DNA of 42,762 nt from Bacteroidota bacterium (GCA_013285655.1 JABDHI010000020.1:1-42762), one strand, 5' to 3'; shown: positions 31,101 through 41,141, counted from the stretch's first letter. A program made the numbers and translations. The notes: generated by a model from the letters alone, not told the origin.

Positions 31101-32584
31101 CAATTATAGGTGTTTGCAGCGCTACCACCTGATGTTAAGTTTGTAAACTGTGTAGGGTTGCCTACGCAAGCAGTATCTGACTTAAAGTAAGGTACTGGTG
31201 GCGTGCCAATAGCGCCCACAATAGTAGTATCTAATGTATCGGCACATAGTGCGCCGGCTACGGTTTGTATAATAACAGAGTACTTACCTGGGCAACTTAC
31301 AGTAATAGACTGGGCAGCGCCTGAGGCTGGCGTCATACATCCTGCAGGCCCGATCCATTGGTAAGAAACACCACCGGTTGGTGCTGTAAGTGTAATAGGG
31401 TTACCACAAATTGCCGGTGCAGAAGTTATAATGCCAAGTTGTTTACATTTCGCAACAAAATAAGCATAGCCATAGTGCCCGCCCTGACCACAATCGGCGG
31501 TTATTACTTGTACTGTAATACATTGGCCTATATAGGCTTTTAATGATACAAAGGCAGTTGTCCAGTTTAAATAATCTACTTCAGTACCACTTCCTTTATT
31601 AAGATATTGCCAGCTTGATGATGAGCTAATATTACTGCCACCTGCAACTACGTTGTAATTACCACAATGTGGTATCGTATCATTATTCATATCCAACATT
31701 ACAACACTAAAATAAGGCTGTTGGTAATAACAATGGCTTGGGTTATTTAACACTACAGCGTAATTGTAAAAAAAGTCTGCATTGGCAGCAGTTACCTGAA
31801 AGGTTTGTTCCAACATAGCTACACCTTGATCTGGCTTTTTTCCCGGGCCAGTACCATTACTATCACCTACCATTGCAGAATAGGCATATCCCGGACAAAC
31901 CTTAGGAATACCAGTAATTGCGTCAGTACCACCTGATTCTAGATATACTTGATAATCACCACCAGTAGCAGCATCGGGACCAGCAGATTTAGTTACTCCT
32001 GGGCCGGGAGTTTGATATGTTGCCCCGGTAGTAATAAAAGAGCCAGTTGGCGGCGGACCATTACTGCAAGGCGCACCGTTTTCCGCAACACAACTGCCAT
32101 AACCACATGTCCAAGCTGAAAGGTCTCCATTAGAAAAATCTATATTGTCGCAGGCGGGGTTACATGTACCTGTAGGGTTATGCCATTTTGGGCGAGCCAA
32201 AGCTTCTGCCACACTTGAAGGGAACTCGATTTTTATTTGTTTAAAAGTATTGTATAATTGAATAAAACGCGACTTCATATCTGAGGTAAGAGCCTGTTCG
32301 TTGTATGAATTGGTCTCTCCCGTGTTTTGTAAATCGTGAGTGAGTTTTATCATGCAATTAGAAATGGTATCTTTATAATAACGGAAAAAATCCATTACCT
32401 CGGCATCGGATATTCCAGTTTCTTTTTGAAGTTCACTATAAGCTTGATTCTTTATGCTGGTCGCCTGATCCTCAATTTTTTCAAAATTGATTGTTGTTTG
32501 AGACCTTGAAGTAAAACTAACTACCAACAATAAGGCACTAAATGCCAATATCTTTAAATTCCTTGAGGCGGAGATTTTTTTCAT
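28127..32584 (-). CDS. PKD-repeat surface protein, gliding-motility-type C-terminus (long paralog)
   Basis: 1485 aa. It has the same order as its neighbour: signal peptide, helical N-terminal domain (about 30-135, with KETGIS(D)), Cys/Gly-rich domain (about 140-385), Ig-like unit, eleven PKD domains (about 470-1385) and a type B T9SS domain (about 1390-1485). The N-terminal domain, Cys/Gly-rich domain and sorting domain align along their whole length with the short paralog, so the PKD array length is what differs. A 104-bp stretch of the sorting domain coding region is nearly identical in both genes. The two genes are separated by 244 bases with no recognised promoter for the downstream one. 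Adhesion or gliding is inferred. Confidence 0.87.
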   Translation of the reverse strand: MKKISASRNLKILAFSALLLVVSFTSRSQTTINFEKIEDQATSIKNQAYSELQKETGISDAEVMDFFRYYKDTISNCMIKLTHDLQNTGETNSYNEQALTSDMKSRFIQLYNTFKQIKIEFPSSVAEALARPKWHNPTGTCNPACDNIDFSNGDLSAWTCGYGSCVAENGAPCSNGPPPTGSFITTGATYQTPGPGVTKSAGPDAATGGDYQVYLESGGTDAITGIPKVCPGYAYSAMVGDSNGTGPGKKPDQGVAMLEQTFQVTAANADFFYNYAVVLNNPSHCYYQQPYFSVVMLDMNNDTIPHCGNYNVVAGGSNISSSSSWQYLNKGSGTEVDYLNWTTAFVSLKAYIGQCITVQVITADCGQGGHYGYAYFVAKCKQLGIITSAPAICGNPITLTAPTGGVSYQWIGPAGCMTPASGAAQSITVSCPGKYSVIIQTVAGALCADTLDTTIVGAIGTPPVPYFKSDTACVGNPTQFTNLTSGGSAANTYNWTFQGGGTSTATNPQYTFPSAGTFTVTLQALNGGCGGDTTLSVVVNSPPIAGFTAPTVCQNSPTGFTNTSTNVTAGTPYKWIFGDGITSNAASPSHTYAACGTYNVILVAGVAPCIDSAKSTVTVNPNPKPAFTANPVCLGNNTIFTDTTKVTCGGSEATWSWMFGDPGSGANNTSASQNPTHIFADTGCYSVFFKITTNLGCADSTTKPVCITGPPVPKFTATTVCVGKTTVFTNLSAPKPANSKWYFGDPLNSTSTLANPSFTYPAAGTYTVKLIVSSGAGCIDSITAPVTVNPLPTSGFTADTVCQGIATAFKDTSHGGATYSWNFGDGKGTSIAQNPTYTYAAAGTYKVSELVVTAAGCRDSITLSVLVNPNPTATITVPPVCLGTASVFTLTPTNMTGGTYAWTMGDGKGTSTAQNPTYTYAANGAYTASVNLTSVNGCLGTATVVAIVNPIPVPNFTAPPVCLGKATSFNGNPSTLANVPPPQTIKNYVWAFGDGSTATGATASHAYAACGAYSATLVTTSAAGCVHDTAIEDTVHPVPIPSFSATSVCQGLSNTFTDKSTIGCGGTIVSWAWNFGDGSATSTLQNPTHQYKIAGVYNVSLTVTSNKIPGCDSTITLPVIVYPIPAPAFTATDPCFGTATSFTNNSTVTGGSITGSAWRFGDPASGTSSATNPTFSYPSAGTYNVTLTVTSNFGCVDSITQPVTVNPIPVPGFFSDTAGCVTYCVSFTDTSSVVQNPAPQNITSYEWNFGDGSSDSSSTLAAPKHCFTKVGTFSIQLTVTTNHGCSATLTRPNYITTWPVPVAAFTASPNPTDTLSPTVIYTDNSTGNPVWWQWTFGDRTDSTEYTPNGVHTFLYTDNWQDTGTYLAKLVIKNKFGCTDSVTEPVVITPFWTFYVPNAFTPNGDGLNDGFIPKAVGVIAFQMWIFDRWGQELYHCTSLTQPWDGTVHTGPTSGQACQEDTYVWLIEFTDIYKNTHRMVGRVTIIK

Positions 32585-32798
32585 ACCATGATAGTTACGT
32601 TAACAGGGGAAGTAACCATGAGAAGACAATATAAACTATGCAATTAAAGTATAAAGATAGTCAAAAAAAAGCAAAAAGCAAATGAATTTCGACGGAATCT
32701 TCTATTTATAAAGATGGAAAGAGAGATGAAAGGGTTGGGCAGGTTTATAACTTAGGTAATTAGCCCCAGAGTTTTTTTTAATGAATTCTAAGGAATTA

Positions 32799-35700
32799 CT
32801 ACTCCTTTATAAAGGTAAACTTATTTGATGAAGTTCCATTAACAGTCTGAAGGAAATAGGTACCAGCAGATAGTCCACTAACATTAAACATGAACGCATT
32901 ATCACCCTTTAACACATCAACTGTATTTGTGCTTACAATACGTCCGGTTTCATCTATTACCCTTACAGTAAGCGGAAGCGAAACGCCGGAATTATACTTT
33001 AGTATTAAATTACTGGTAACAGGGTTGGGGAAAATAGAAATACCTTCTTTAGCTGAAATATTAACCGGTACAACTCCTACAAAACTATAATGTCCGTCAA
33101 AATCGGTTTGTTGTAACCTATAATATGAAGTACCGCTTAATGGATTTTCGTCTACTGTTGAATAGGATAATGTTTGTGATGTGGTACCATCACCATTTAC
33201 ATCTGCAATGGTATCAAACGTAATTCCATCTGAAGATCTCTCAACTGTAAATAGGCGGTTGTTTACTTGCGATGCTGCAGTCCAGTTTAAATTAACACTT
33301 CCACTTGTGGTAGGTTGTGCAGTAAACGAAACGATTTGAACCGGTAATGGATTAGCTCCGCCAATTCTATCGCCAAGTGTAAACATGCTGAACGAAGTAA
33401 AGTGTGCAATAGCAGAAGTAGAGGTAATACTACCGGTTACTAGTGCGCCACCGCTTGCAGCAGGCGCACCGGACCCTCCAATATCGAACCATCTTTTTTG
33501 TTGATTTGCCTCGCTCTTTAATATAGTTAAATAGGGTCCGTTTGTTACACCATCTTGTAAGTCGAAATAAAGTTGAATGGTTTGATTACCGCTTAAGTTC
33601 GCCGAATCTGACAAGGCGCCGCCAACAGTAAGGGTACGTGCAACATGCCATACGTGTACTCTTGATATGTTATCAACCGTGGGTGGAAGAGTCCAGTTTA
33701 AACGGTGTTCGTTTGAATCGAATACCTGCGCAATATAGGTGAATGAAGTGCTTGCATTATGAGTTAAACTAAGAACAGCTGGTAACCATTCAGTAGTAAC
33801 ACCAATAGGAAGGTTTAGGGATCGTGATCCGTTTATAGCCATGGTATATGCCAAAGGCCCATTTACATAACTGTTAGAGTTACCTATAGTAGTGGAAGCC
33901 AAATTTGCCAGAGTCGGTAAATTAGTGGTAGTTGATTTTATAGTTCCTGTAGTTAAATTTAATGCCGTAGTAATGCTAATGGGAACATTAAGTATCACAC
34001 TGTCTCCAACCGCCTGGTTCATACTTAGTGTTGCAAATACAGGACTCTGTGCAGCGGCACCATTTATGTTTTGCGTAATTGTGCCATCAACATTTGCTAT
34101 TCCTGTTGCGCCCCCGGCTCCAAAAGTAATGGCAGTGGACGTACCTACGGTTGAAATATCGCCTTCGAATGTGCTGGTAGTTTTATAAGCAGGTTGCAAT
34201 GTACCTGTGCTGGTCTGTATAAAAGTTACACTTTTTTGAAAGTCATCGCCCGTAGTATTAGCAAGTGTAAAGTTGCCGGTTGAAATATCTTTAACGGTAG
34301 TAACGCTATTAAATATATTTCCTCCGTTACTTGTGTTATTGGTTGCGCCATCTTTTTCTAAAAAGGTTGTGGCACCATTATAATTGCAGCCATTCAAATA
34401 CATTTGAGGAGATATAAAATTAACCGAGCCATTAAAAGCCGAATTCGGGCCAATAGTCATGTCGGCTGTTCCTGTAAGGGTCATGGTTTGCGCTGTTCCG
34501 CCAACCTGGGTGAAATTTATCATTGATAAATTACCAATAGAGAACGCACCATTTGTTATGGTATAGCCATTACTCAATGTGGTTGTTCCGGTGTAAGCCG
34601 GCCACGAAAAATATATTCCATTAGTACTTGCAGCACTACTTGTATTGGTAGTAATTATATTGCCGTTAAATGTAACATTGCCCCATAAAGCGCTTCTTAT
34701 ATAAGTGCTTGTTGCTATTCCTGTATTATTTAGTGTGCATGTGTTGTTAAAAACAGCTGTAGATGTTGTTCCTTCATCAAAACCAACAAAAGACTGGGCA
34801 CCCTTGGCAGCATTGTTAACTGTAACAACATCATTAAATGTTAAACCAGAACTGGTGCCATTACCAAACTGACAATTATATGTTCCGGTTCCGGTAGCGT
34901 TATTATTTACTATTAAACTTGATGAGAAGGTTACATTACTGCTTGTGCCGGAAGATACATTATAATAACCATTAGTGCCTGTGCTGCTATTGTTTAAAGT
35001 AGTAGCGCCGGCCAAGGTAACTACACAGCTGTTACCATTACCTATATTTATTGTGCCATTTGTTCCGCTTGAATTGTTGTTAAACACAGTTGTACCGTTA
35101 AGTGTAACTGTGCTGCTAGTGCCACTGGCCAAGCTAATGGTACCATTTACACTTGATGTATTATTATTAAAAGTCATATTTGTTGGAAAGCTAACCGTAG
35201 AATTTGTTCCGTTTGCAAAATAAATTACACCATTTGTACCTGTAGTTGCATTGGTAATGGTTGAGCCGGCAGAAATTACAACATTTGAGGGGCTTCCATT
35301 AGCAAAAACATAATCTGTATTCGTTCCACTACCTGTGTTGCCTAGTGTAAGGGAAGAGATACTGACGTAACTTGTGTTACCATTTGCAAAGTAATAGTAG
35401 GTATTAGGCGATGACCCTGAATTTGTAGTGGTTAGTCCGCCAAGAAAAATAGCTGTGTCTGTAGTACCAGTAGCCACCTGAAATTCGTTAGAATTACTAC
35501 TGCTGCCATTATTGATAAAGGTTGCTGCCCCGTTAAATATAGTTTTTGATCCCGTTGCGGTAGATATTAATATATCATCATTTAAACCGGCTAAAGGCCC
35601 ATTATTAGTAAAGTTAGCGGTGCCGGCAAAGGTTACAAGTGAAGGACTTCCATTCGAAAAGTAGTAGTAGTTCTGATTTGCTCCAGAAGCAGTATTTGTG

Positions 35701-38700
35701 GCTATAACATTTCCATTGAATGAAGTAATGGAATTCGCTCCATTACCTATATAATAGGTGTTGTTGTTTGAGCCGGATGCTATATTAGAAAGGGTTACTG
35801 TAGAGGCAAATGTAGCCTGAGAACTTGCACCATTTGTTATGTAAATATTGTTGTTGATATTTGAACCTCCATTGGTTACATTAAGTGTTGATGAGAAAGT
35901 AGCTAATGAATTGTTGGCATTCGAAAAAACAATATAGTTTGTTCCGCCTGTGCCGGTACCATTATCTATTGCAGTTACAGCACCCGAAAACGTAACGATA
36001 GAGTTTGCTCCGTTTGCAACATATATATAACCATTGGTACCGGTAGTGATATTGTTTAACGTTATTGGGCCAGATACTGTAACATTACTGCTTATTCCAT
36101 TACCAATATTTATAGTTCCTGTTGTTCCGCTTGAATTGTTATTTATAGTTGTAGTTCCGGTTAATGTTACTGTACTTGTACTTCCGCTTCCAATACTAAT
36201 AATTCCATTAGGCGAAGATGTATTATTGTTAAAGGTCATGTTAGAAGGAAGGCTAACCGTTGAATTTGTGCCATTAGCAATATATATACCGGCATTAGTG
36301 CCTGATGCTGCATTGGTAATAGTTGAACCTGCCAGTATAACCACGTTAGAGGGATTGCCATTGGCAAAATAGTAGTTGTTGTTTGTTCCGGTTCCTGTGT
36401 TGCTTAAAGCAAGAGATGATATACTAACATAACTAGTATTGCCATTGGCAAAATAAAAATCGGTAGTAGGTGCAGAGCCGGAATTATTAGTTGTTAAGCC
36501 ACCAGAGAAGATTGCAGTATCTGAAGTTCCTGATGCTACCTGGTATTGGCTTGTAATGCTTGCACCGCTGTTAGTGAAAGTAGCTGCGCCTGAAAATATA
36601 ACTTTTGATCCTGTTCCGGCAGAAATTAAAAACTGGTTGTTGTTACCTGCAGCAGGTCCATTATTGGTAAAGGTTACCGGGTTTGCAAAAGTTACAAGGC
36701 ATGAATTGCCATTGCCGAAGTATATATAATTTTGATTAGTACCAGAAGAAGTATTAGAAGCTGTTACATTACCTGAAAATGAAACTATTGAACTTACACC
36801 GCTACCTATATTATAGGTGTTACTATTTGAACCTGTAGCAATATTACTTAAACTAACGGTTGATGCAAATGTAGCCTGAGAGCCAGTGCTATTAGCTATA
36901 TAAATAAGATTATTGAGATTTGAGCCATTATTGGTAATGGTAACCGTTGAGGCGAATGTTGCCAAAGAACTTGTACCATTCGAGAATAATATATAATCGC
37001 TTCCACCTGTGCCTGTACAATTATTAGTAGCATTTACCGAGCCGTTAAATGTAACAACAGCAGAGGCTGCCCATGCAAAATTTATGTACGCATTTGTACC
37101 GGTAGCTATGTTGTTTAGTACCACCGGGCCAGAGAAAGTAACATTGCTGCTTGCTCCATTAGCAACATTAATTGCTCCATTTGTACCGCTCGAACTATTG
37201 GTTAAGGTAGAGGTGCCGCTTAGTGTCACTATACTACTAATTCCGCTACCAATGTTTATACTGCCACTGGTTGCGCTGGTATTGTTAATAAAGGTCATAT
37301 TGGTAGGCAAGCTAACTGTTGAACCGGTACCATTGGCAAAGTAAATATTACTGTTCGTTCCGCTTCCTGCATTGGTTATAGTAGAGCCTGCCGATATTAC
37401 CACATTAGAAGGGCTACCCTGGGCAAAATAATAATTGTTGTTTACACCACTCCCCGTGTTACTCAGGTTAAGTGATGATATACTTACATAGCTTGGGCTA
37501 CCGTTAGCAAAATAATAGTTGTTGTTAGGTGATGAGCCTGCATTAGTTGTTGTTAACCCACCCGAAAAAATTGCAGTGTCGTTTGTGCCTGATGCTACCT
37601 GATACCAGCAAACATTGGTGGCGCTTCCTCCATTAGTAAACGAAACTGCACCTGAAAAAGTGGCTTTTGAAGCTGTGTTTTGGCAAATTAAAACCTGGGC
37701 ATTATATGCCGGACTCGGGCTATTGTTGTTAATGGTAACTGTGTTCGAAAATGTAGACAAAGCACTATTTCCACTGGCTATGTATGTATTGTTGTTAGCT
37801 GAGCCGGATGCCGTATTGTTTATTGTTAAAGTTGATGATGCAGAGGTTTGAGAACTGGTGCCATTAGCAAAGTAAACATTATTACTTAAAGCAGATCCGC
37901 TATTGGTAATGTTTATGGCACCAGCGAAACTTACAACGGAACTTGTACCGTTAGAAAATACTAGAAGTTCGTTACCTGCTGAGCCGGTACCATTATTAGT
38001 AGCAGTAACCGTACTTGCAAAAGCAACGTTGGAACTTGTGCCATTTGCAAAATATACACCGCCTGTATTAACTGAAGCCGCACCTGTATTATTTATGGTT
38101 ACAGCGCCGCTAAACGTTGCCGCAGAACCCGCACTAGCCGCTATATAAATAATATTGTTGTTTGTAACCGAGGTGTTACCCGAATTGATAAAACTAACGG
38201 TTGACTGGAACTGTGTTGTAGCACTATTATAAGCAAGGTAAATATTATTAGTGCCAGTATTATTAACAGTTAATGGTGCTTCAAAAATATCCGGACTTGC
38301 ATTTGCTGTAAGTAAATAACCAGAACCGGAATTGGTAAGAGTTGTTGTTTTTACGAATGTATTTCCACCGTTGCCATTGTCATTATTAGCACCTGTTTTA
38401 GTCAGGTTGCTTGTTCCGTTATAAGTACATCCATTTAAAAGCAAACCGGGGCTTGAAGAAATAAGATTTCCGCCAAAAGAAGAATTAGGTCCGTAAGTGA
38501 TAATAGCAGTTCCTGTAGACAAAAGGGTAAGGTTTTGTGCCGTTGTACCTTGCTGGGTAAAGTTTATTAAACCAAGACCTCCCGTACTATAATTAGCTGC
38601 TGAAGACGCTGAGATGGTATAGCCGGCTGCTAAAGTAGTTGTTCCAGGCCATCCGTTCCAGCCAAAATAAATACCATTTGTGTTACTAGCGGTAGAAGTA

Positions 38701-41141
38701 TTGGTAAGAATAATATTATTGTTAACAGTAACATTCCCCTGCAATGCATGGCGGATATATGTATTTGTAGCTGAGCCGGTATTTATAAGAGTATAGGTAC
38801 CGTTAAAAGTTGCTGTAGAGCTTAAGTTTTCGCAAACACCAATGAATGAATTTGTACCTGAACCTGCATTGGTTAGGCTTACAGCTCCGGTAAATGTACC
38901 TGTAGCGCTGGTCCCTTGCACAATATAAATATTGGCATTTGTTCCGGTTGAATTATTATTTACAGTAAATGTTGTAGCAAATGCTACAGAAGAACTTGTA
39001 CCGTTAGCAAAATAAAAATTATTGTTAGCAGTGCTACCATTATTAGTTGCAGTTACAGAACCGTTAAAATTAACTACTGAACTTGTTCCATTAGAAAACA
39101 CGACATTGTTGGTAGAGCTGCCGCTACCATTGTTTGTAGCCGTAACCGAATTCGAAAATGTAACACTGGAATTGTTGCCGTTAGCTATGTAAACACCACC
39201 CGTGTTTGCATTCGAAACGGAAGTATTATTGATGGTTACGGCCCCGGTGAATGTTGCTGTAGCGCTTGCGCTTGCGGCCACATAAAGTATGTTATTATTG
39301 CTTGCCGATGTACTGCCATTGTTGATCAATGACGCGGTAGATTGAAATTGATTACCAACAGAATTATTAGCAAGTTGCAAATTAGCTGTCCCGCTATTGG
39401 TTGCGGTTAGAGCTGCCTGATAAATATCGGGGTTTGTATTGGCTAATGTTAGGTTACCGGAGCCACTATTGGTGATTGAAGAAACTCCAACAAATATATC
39501 TCCACCTGCACCGGCATCATTAGATGCGCCGTTTTTTGTGAGAGTAGATGTGCCGCTAAAAGTACAGCCATTTAATAATAAACCCGGGCTTGACGAAGTT
39601 ACATTTGCAGCAAAAGAAGAGTTGGGCCCGTAGGTGATTATGGCAGATCCGGCTGGCGATAGGGTAATATTTTGTGCTGTGGCGCCCTGTTGTGTAAAAT
39701 TAATTAAGCCGAGCGCGCCTGTGCTATAATTAGCTGCTGAAGAAGCCGCTACTGTATGCCCGCTTGTTAATATTGTTGTTCCGGTCCAGCCATTCCATCC
39801 AAAATAAATGCCATTGGTACCCGCAGCCGTAGAGGTATTTGTCACTACAATGTTGCCAGCTATTGTAGCATTACCTGCCAAAGCAGTACGTATATAAGAA
39901 TTGGTAGCGGAACCTGTATTTATTAGTGTATAGGTGTTGTTTATGGCTACAGTAGATGTTGCTCCTTCGCCCAAACCAATAAATGAATTTGTACCGGAAC
40001 CGTTATTAGTTAAGCTAATGGCGCCATTTAAAGTAACTGACGAACTTGTGCCTTGCGCTAAATAAATATTATTATTAGTAGCTGCACCATTGTTGTTAAC
40101 TGTTAAAGCCAGTGCAAAGGTTGCTGAAGAGCTATTGCCGTTTGCAAAATAAATGTTATTTGTAGTAGTATTTCCATTATTGGTAATACTAACGGTTGAA
40201 TTGAATGCAATGGTTGAACTTGTACCATTGCCAAACTCAATATTGTTATTAGAACTTCCTGAACCATTGTTAGTTGCCGTAACTGTGTTTGAAAATGTAA
40301 CGCTGGAAGAATTACCATTGCCAAAATAAACACCACCTGTATTGGCATTAGAAACGGAGGTGTTGTTTACAGTAACCGCCCCTGCAAAAGAAGCGGATGA
40401 AGATGTGTTATAAGCAACATAAATAATGTTATTGGTACCGGCAGACGTGGAACCACTATTGTTAAGTGTAACAGTAGAACCAAATGTATTCCCACTGGTA
40501 TTATTAGCCAGGTAAATATTGTTTGTACCACTATTGTTAACGGTTAAGGGGCCGGCAAAGTTATCTTTAGTAACACCACCGGTAGATAAATAGCCTGATC
40601 CGGAACAGGTTAGGGTAGTAGTTCCATTATATGTTGCCCCACCATTACCATTAGTATTAGTTGCACCAGTTTGGTTAATGGTAACTGTTCCGCCGTAAGT
40701 TCCTCCATTTAAGTATACCAAACCTGCTGTAATATTTAAGGTGGCTGTTGCGGCAAAAGTAGTAGCAGTTAGCGTGGCTGTATTTGTTGCGCTGCTGTTA
40801 ATGGTTAAGGTACCATTACTTATGGTACCATTTGTAAAAACTGCATTACCTGTGGCTGTTAATGTAAAGCCACCCAGGTTTAAGGTACCGCTGGTCATGG
40901 TAAAGTTCGTAATGCCTAGTAAAGAGGAATTATCATATATGGGTGCAGTTCCTGCAGAAACTATAGTTACGTTATCGGCTATACCCGGTATTCCGTTTGG
41001 GGTCCAGTTGAGCGGGTTTGACCAAACAGAAGAAGCAGAACCGTTCCATTGGTAAGAGGTGGCGTAAGCAGAAAGTGAACCGAATACTAAAACAATTAGT
41101 AATAGTCTTAACTTAAGATGCTTGTGTATATATTTCACCAT
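32799..41141 (-). CDS. Giant T9SS-secreted repeat adhesin
   Basis: 2780 aa. A signal peptide (about 8-27, ...SLSAYA) is followed by YQWNGSASSVWSNPLNWTPN, a common start of Bacteroidota repeat adhesins, then roughly 2200 residues of Asn/Thr/Ser/Gly-rich short repeats (about 28-33 residues: a turn of the type YFANGTSSxVTF, then xxVTxTNNGSG). These should stack into a beta-solenoid. The C-terminal 400 residues include a fibronectin-like module (VQIVSFTA ... NWTAASQVNNRLFTVERSSDG) and a type A T9SS sorting domain (ISIFPNPVTSNL ... GTYFLQT). Longer-range repeats exist in two nested orders. Very low Cys and Lys content suits a surface filament. Adhesion is inferred; there is no catalytic site. Confidence 0.85.
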   Translation of the reverse strand: MVKYIHKHLKLRLLLIVLVFGSLSAYATSYQWNGSASSVWSNPLNWTPNGIPGIADNVTIVSAGTAPIYDNSSLLGITNFTMTSGTLNLGGFTLTATGNAVFTNGTISNGTLTINSSATNTATLTATTFAATATLNITAGLVYLNGGTYGGTVTINQTGATNTNGNGGATYNGTTTLTCSGSGYLSTGGVTKDNFAGPLTVNNSGTNNIYLANNTSGNTFGSTVTLNNSGSTSAGTNNIIYVAYNTSSSASFAGAVTVNNTSVSNANTGGVYFGNGNSSSVTFSNTVTATNNGSGSSNNNIEFGNGTSSTIAFNSTVSITNNGNTTTNNIYFANGNSSSATFALALTVNNNGAATNNNIYLAQGTSSSVTLNGAISLTNNGSGTNSFIGLGEGATSTVAINNTYTLINTGSATNSYIRTALAGNATIAGNIVVTNTSTAAGTNGIYFGWNGWTGTTILTSGHTVAASSAANYSTGALGLINFTQQGATAQNITLSPAGSAIITYGPNSSFAANVTSSSPGLLLNGCTFSGTSTLTKNGASNDAGAGGDIFVGVSSITNSGSGNLTLANTNPDIYQAALTATNSGTANLQLANNSVGNQFQSTASLINNGSTSASNNNILYVAASASATATFTGAVTINNTSVSNANTGGVYIANGNNSSVTFSNSVTATNNGSGSSTNNVVFSNGTSSVVNFNGSVTATNNGSTANNNFYFANGTSSSVAFATTFTVNNNSTGTNANIYIVQGTSATGTFTGAVSLTNAGSGTNSFIGVCENLSSTATFNGTYTLINTGSATNTYIRHALQGNVTVNNNIILTNTSTASNTNGIYFGWNGWPGTTTLAAGYTISASSAANYSTGGLGLINFTQQGTTAQNLTLLSTGTAIITYGPNSSFGGNLISSSPGLLLNGCTYNGTSNLTKTGANNDNGNGGNTFVKTTTLTNSGSGYLLTANASPDIFEAPLTVNNTGTNNIYLAYNSATTQFQSTVSFINSGNTSVTNNNIIYIAASAGSAATFSGAVTINNTGAASVNTGGVYFANGTSSNVAFASTVTATNNGTGSAGNELLVFSNGTSSVVSFAGAINITNSGSALSNNVYFANGTSSQTSASSTLTINNTASGSANNNTYIASGNSALSTFSNTVTINNNSPSPAYNAQVLICQNTASKATFSGAVSFTNGGSATNVCWYQVASGTNDTAIFSGGLTTTNAGSSPNNNYYFANGSPSYVSISSLNLSNTGSGVNNNYYFAQGSPSNVVISAGSTITNAGSGTNSNIYFANGTGSTVSLPTNMTFINNTSATSGSINIGSGISSIVTLSGTSTLTNSSSGTNGAINVANGASSNVTFSGPVVLNNIATGTNAYINFAWAASAVVTFNGSVNATNNCTGTGGSDYILFSNGTSSLATFASTVTITNNGSNLNNLIYIANSTGSQATFASTVSLSNIATGSNSNTYNIGSGVSSIVSFSGNVTASNTSSGTNQNYIYFGNGNSCLVTFANPVTFTNNGPAAGNNNQFLISAGTGSKVIFSGAATFTNSGASITSQYQVASGTSDTAIFSGGLTTNNSGSAPTTDFYFANGNTSYVSISSLALSNTGTGTNNNYYFANGNPSNVVILAGSTITNAASGTNAGIYIANGTNSTVSLPSNMTFNNNTSSPNGIISIGSGSTSTVTLTGTTTINNNSSGTTGTINIGNGISSNVTVSGPITLNNITTGTNGYIYVANGANSIVTFSGAVTAIDNGTGTGGTNYIVFSNANNSLATFSSTLNVTNGGSNINNNIYITNGASSQATFASTVTLSNIASGSNNNTYYIGNGANSITSFNGNVIATNTASGANQNYYYFSNGSPSLVTFAGTANFTNNGPLAGLNDDILISTATGSKTIFNGAATFINNGSSSNSNEFQVATGTTDTAIFLGGLTTTNSGSSPNTYYYFANGNTSYVSISSLTLGNTGSGTNTDYVFANGSPSNVVISAGSTITNATTGTNGVIYFANGTNSTVSFPTNMTFNNNTSSVNGTISLASGTSSTVTLNGTTVFNNNSSGTNGTINIGNGNSCVVTLAGATTLNNSSTGTNGYYNVSSGTSSNVTFSSSLIVNNNATGTGTYNCQFGNGTSSGLTFNDVVTVNNAAKGAQSFVGFDEGTTSTAVFNNTCTLNNTGIATSTYIRSALWGNVTFNGNIITTNTSSAASTNGIYFSWPAYTGTTTLSNGYTITNGAFSIGNLSMINFTQVGGTAQTMTLTGTADMTIGPNSAFNGSVNFISPQMYLNGCNYNGATTFLEKDGATNNTSNGGNIFNSVTTVKDISTGNFTLANTTGDDFQKSVTFIQTSTGTLQPAYKTTSTFEGDISTVGTSTAITFGAGGATGIANVDGTITQNINGAAAQSPVFATLSMNQAVGDSVILNVPISITTALNLTTGTIKSTTTNLPTLANLASTTIGNSNSYVNGPLAYTMAINGSRSLNLPIGVTTEWLPAVLSLTHNASTSFTYIAQVFDSNEHRLNWTLPPTVDNISRVHVWHVARTLTVGGALSDSANLSGNQTIQLYFDLQDGVTNGPYLTILKSEANQQKRWFDIGGSGAPAASGGALVTGSITSTSAIAHFTSFSMFTLGDRIGGANPLPVQIVSFTAQPTTSGSVNLNWTAASQVNNRLFTVERSSDGITFDTIADVNGDGTTSQTLSYSTVDENPLSGTSYYRLQQTDFDGHYSFVGVVPVNISAKEGISIFPNPVTSNLILKYNSGVSLPLTVRVIDETGRIVSTNTVDVLKGDNAFMFNVSGLSAGTYFLQTVNGTSSNKFTFIKE
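34360..40725 (-). repeat. Nested super-repeats of the giant adhesin
   Basis: A-type units recur with a period of 1137 bp (379 aa): matching anchors are at 40328, 39191 and 38054. B-type units recur with a period of about 1060 bp (353-354 aa): matching anchors are at 37571, 36512 and 35449. The third A unit is interrupted at about 37850 and its second half resumes at about 34850, so three B units of about 3 kb lie within it. A partial fourth A start (near 34380) follows. Confidence 0.75.

Noticed and set aside
33890-38150. Several long open frames antisense to the giant adhesin gene
   Set aside because: They are rich in Val, Leu and Pro as expected from the complement of Asn/Thr/Gly codons, recur with the repeats, and have no motifs or start context of their own.
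32799-41141. Short repeats that could suggest a CRISPR array or satellite DNA
   Set aside because: They fall in one continuous 2780-codon frame with a signal peptide and sorting domain, and the units vary as coding repeats do; there are no constant repeats with unique spacers.
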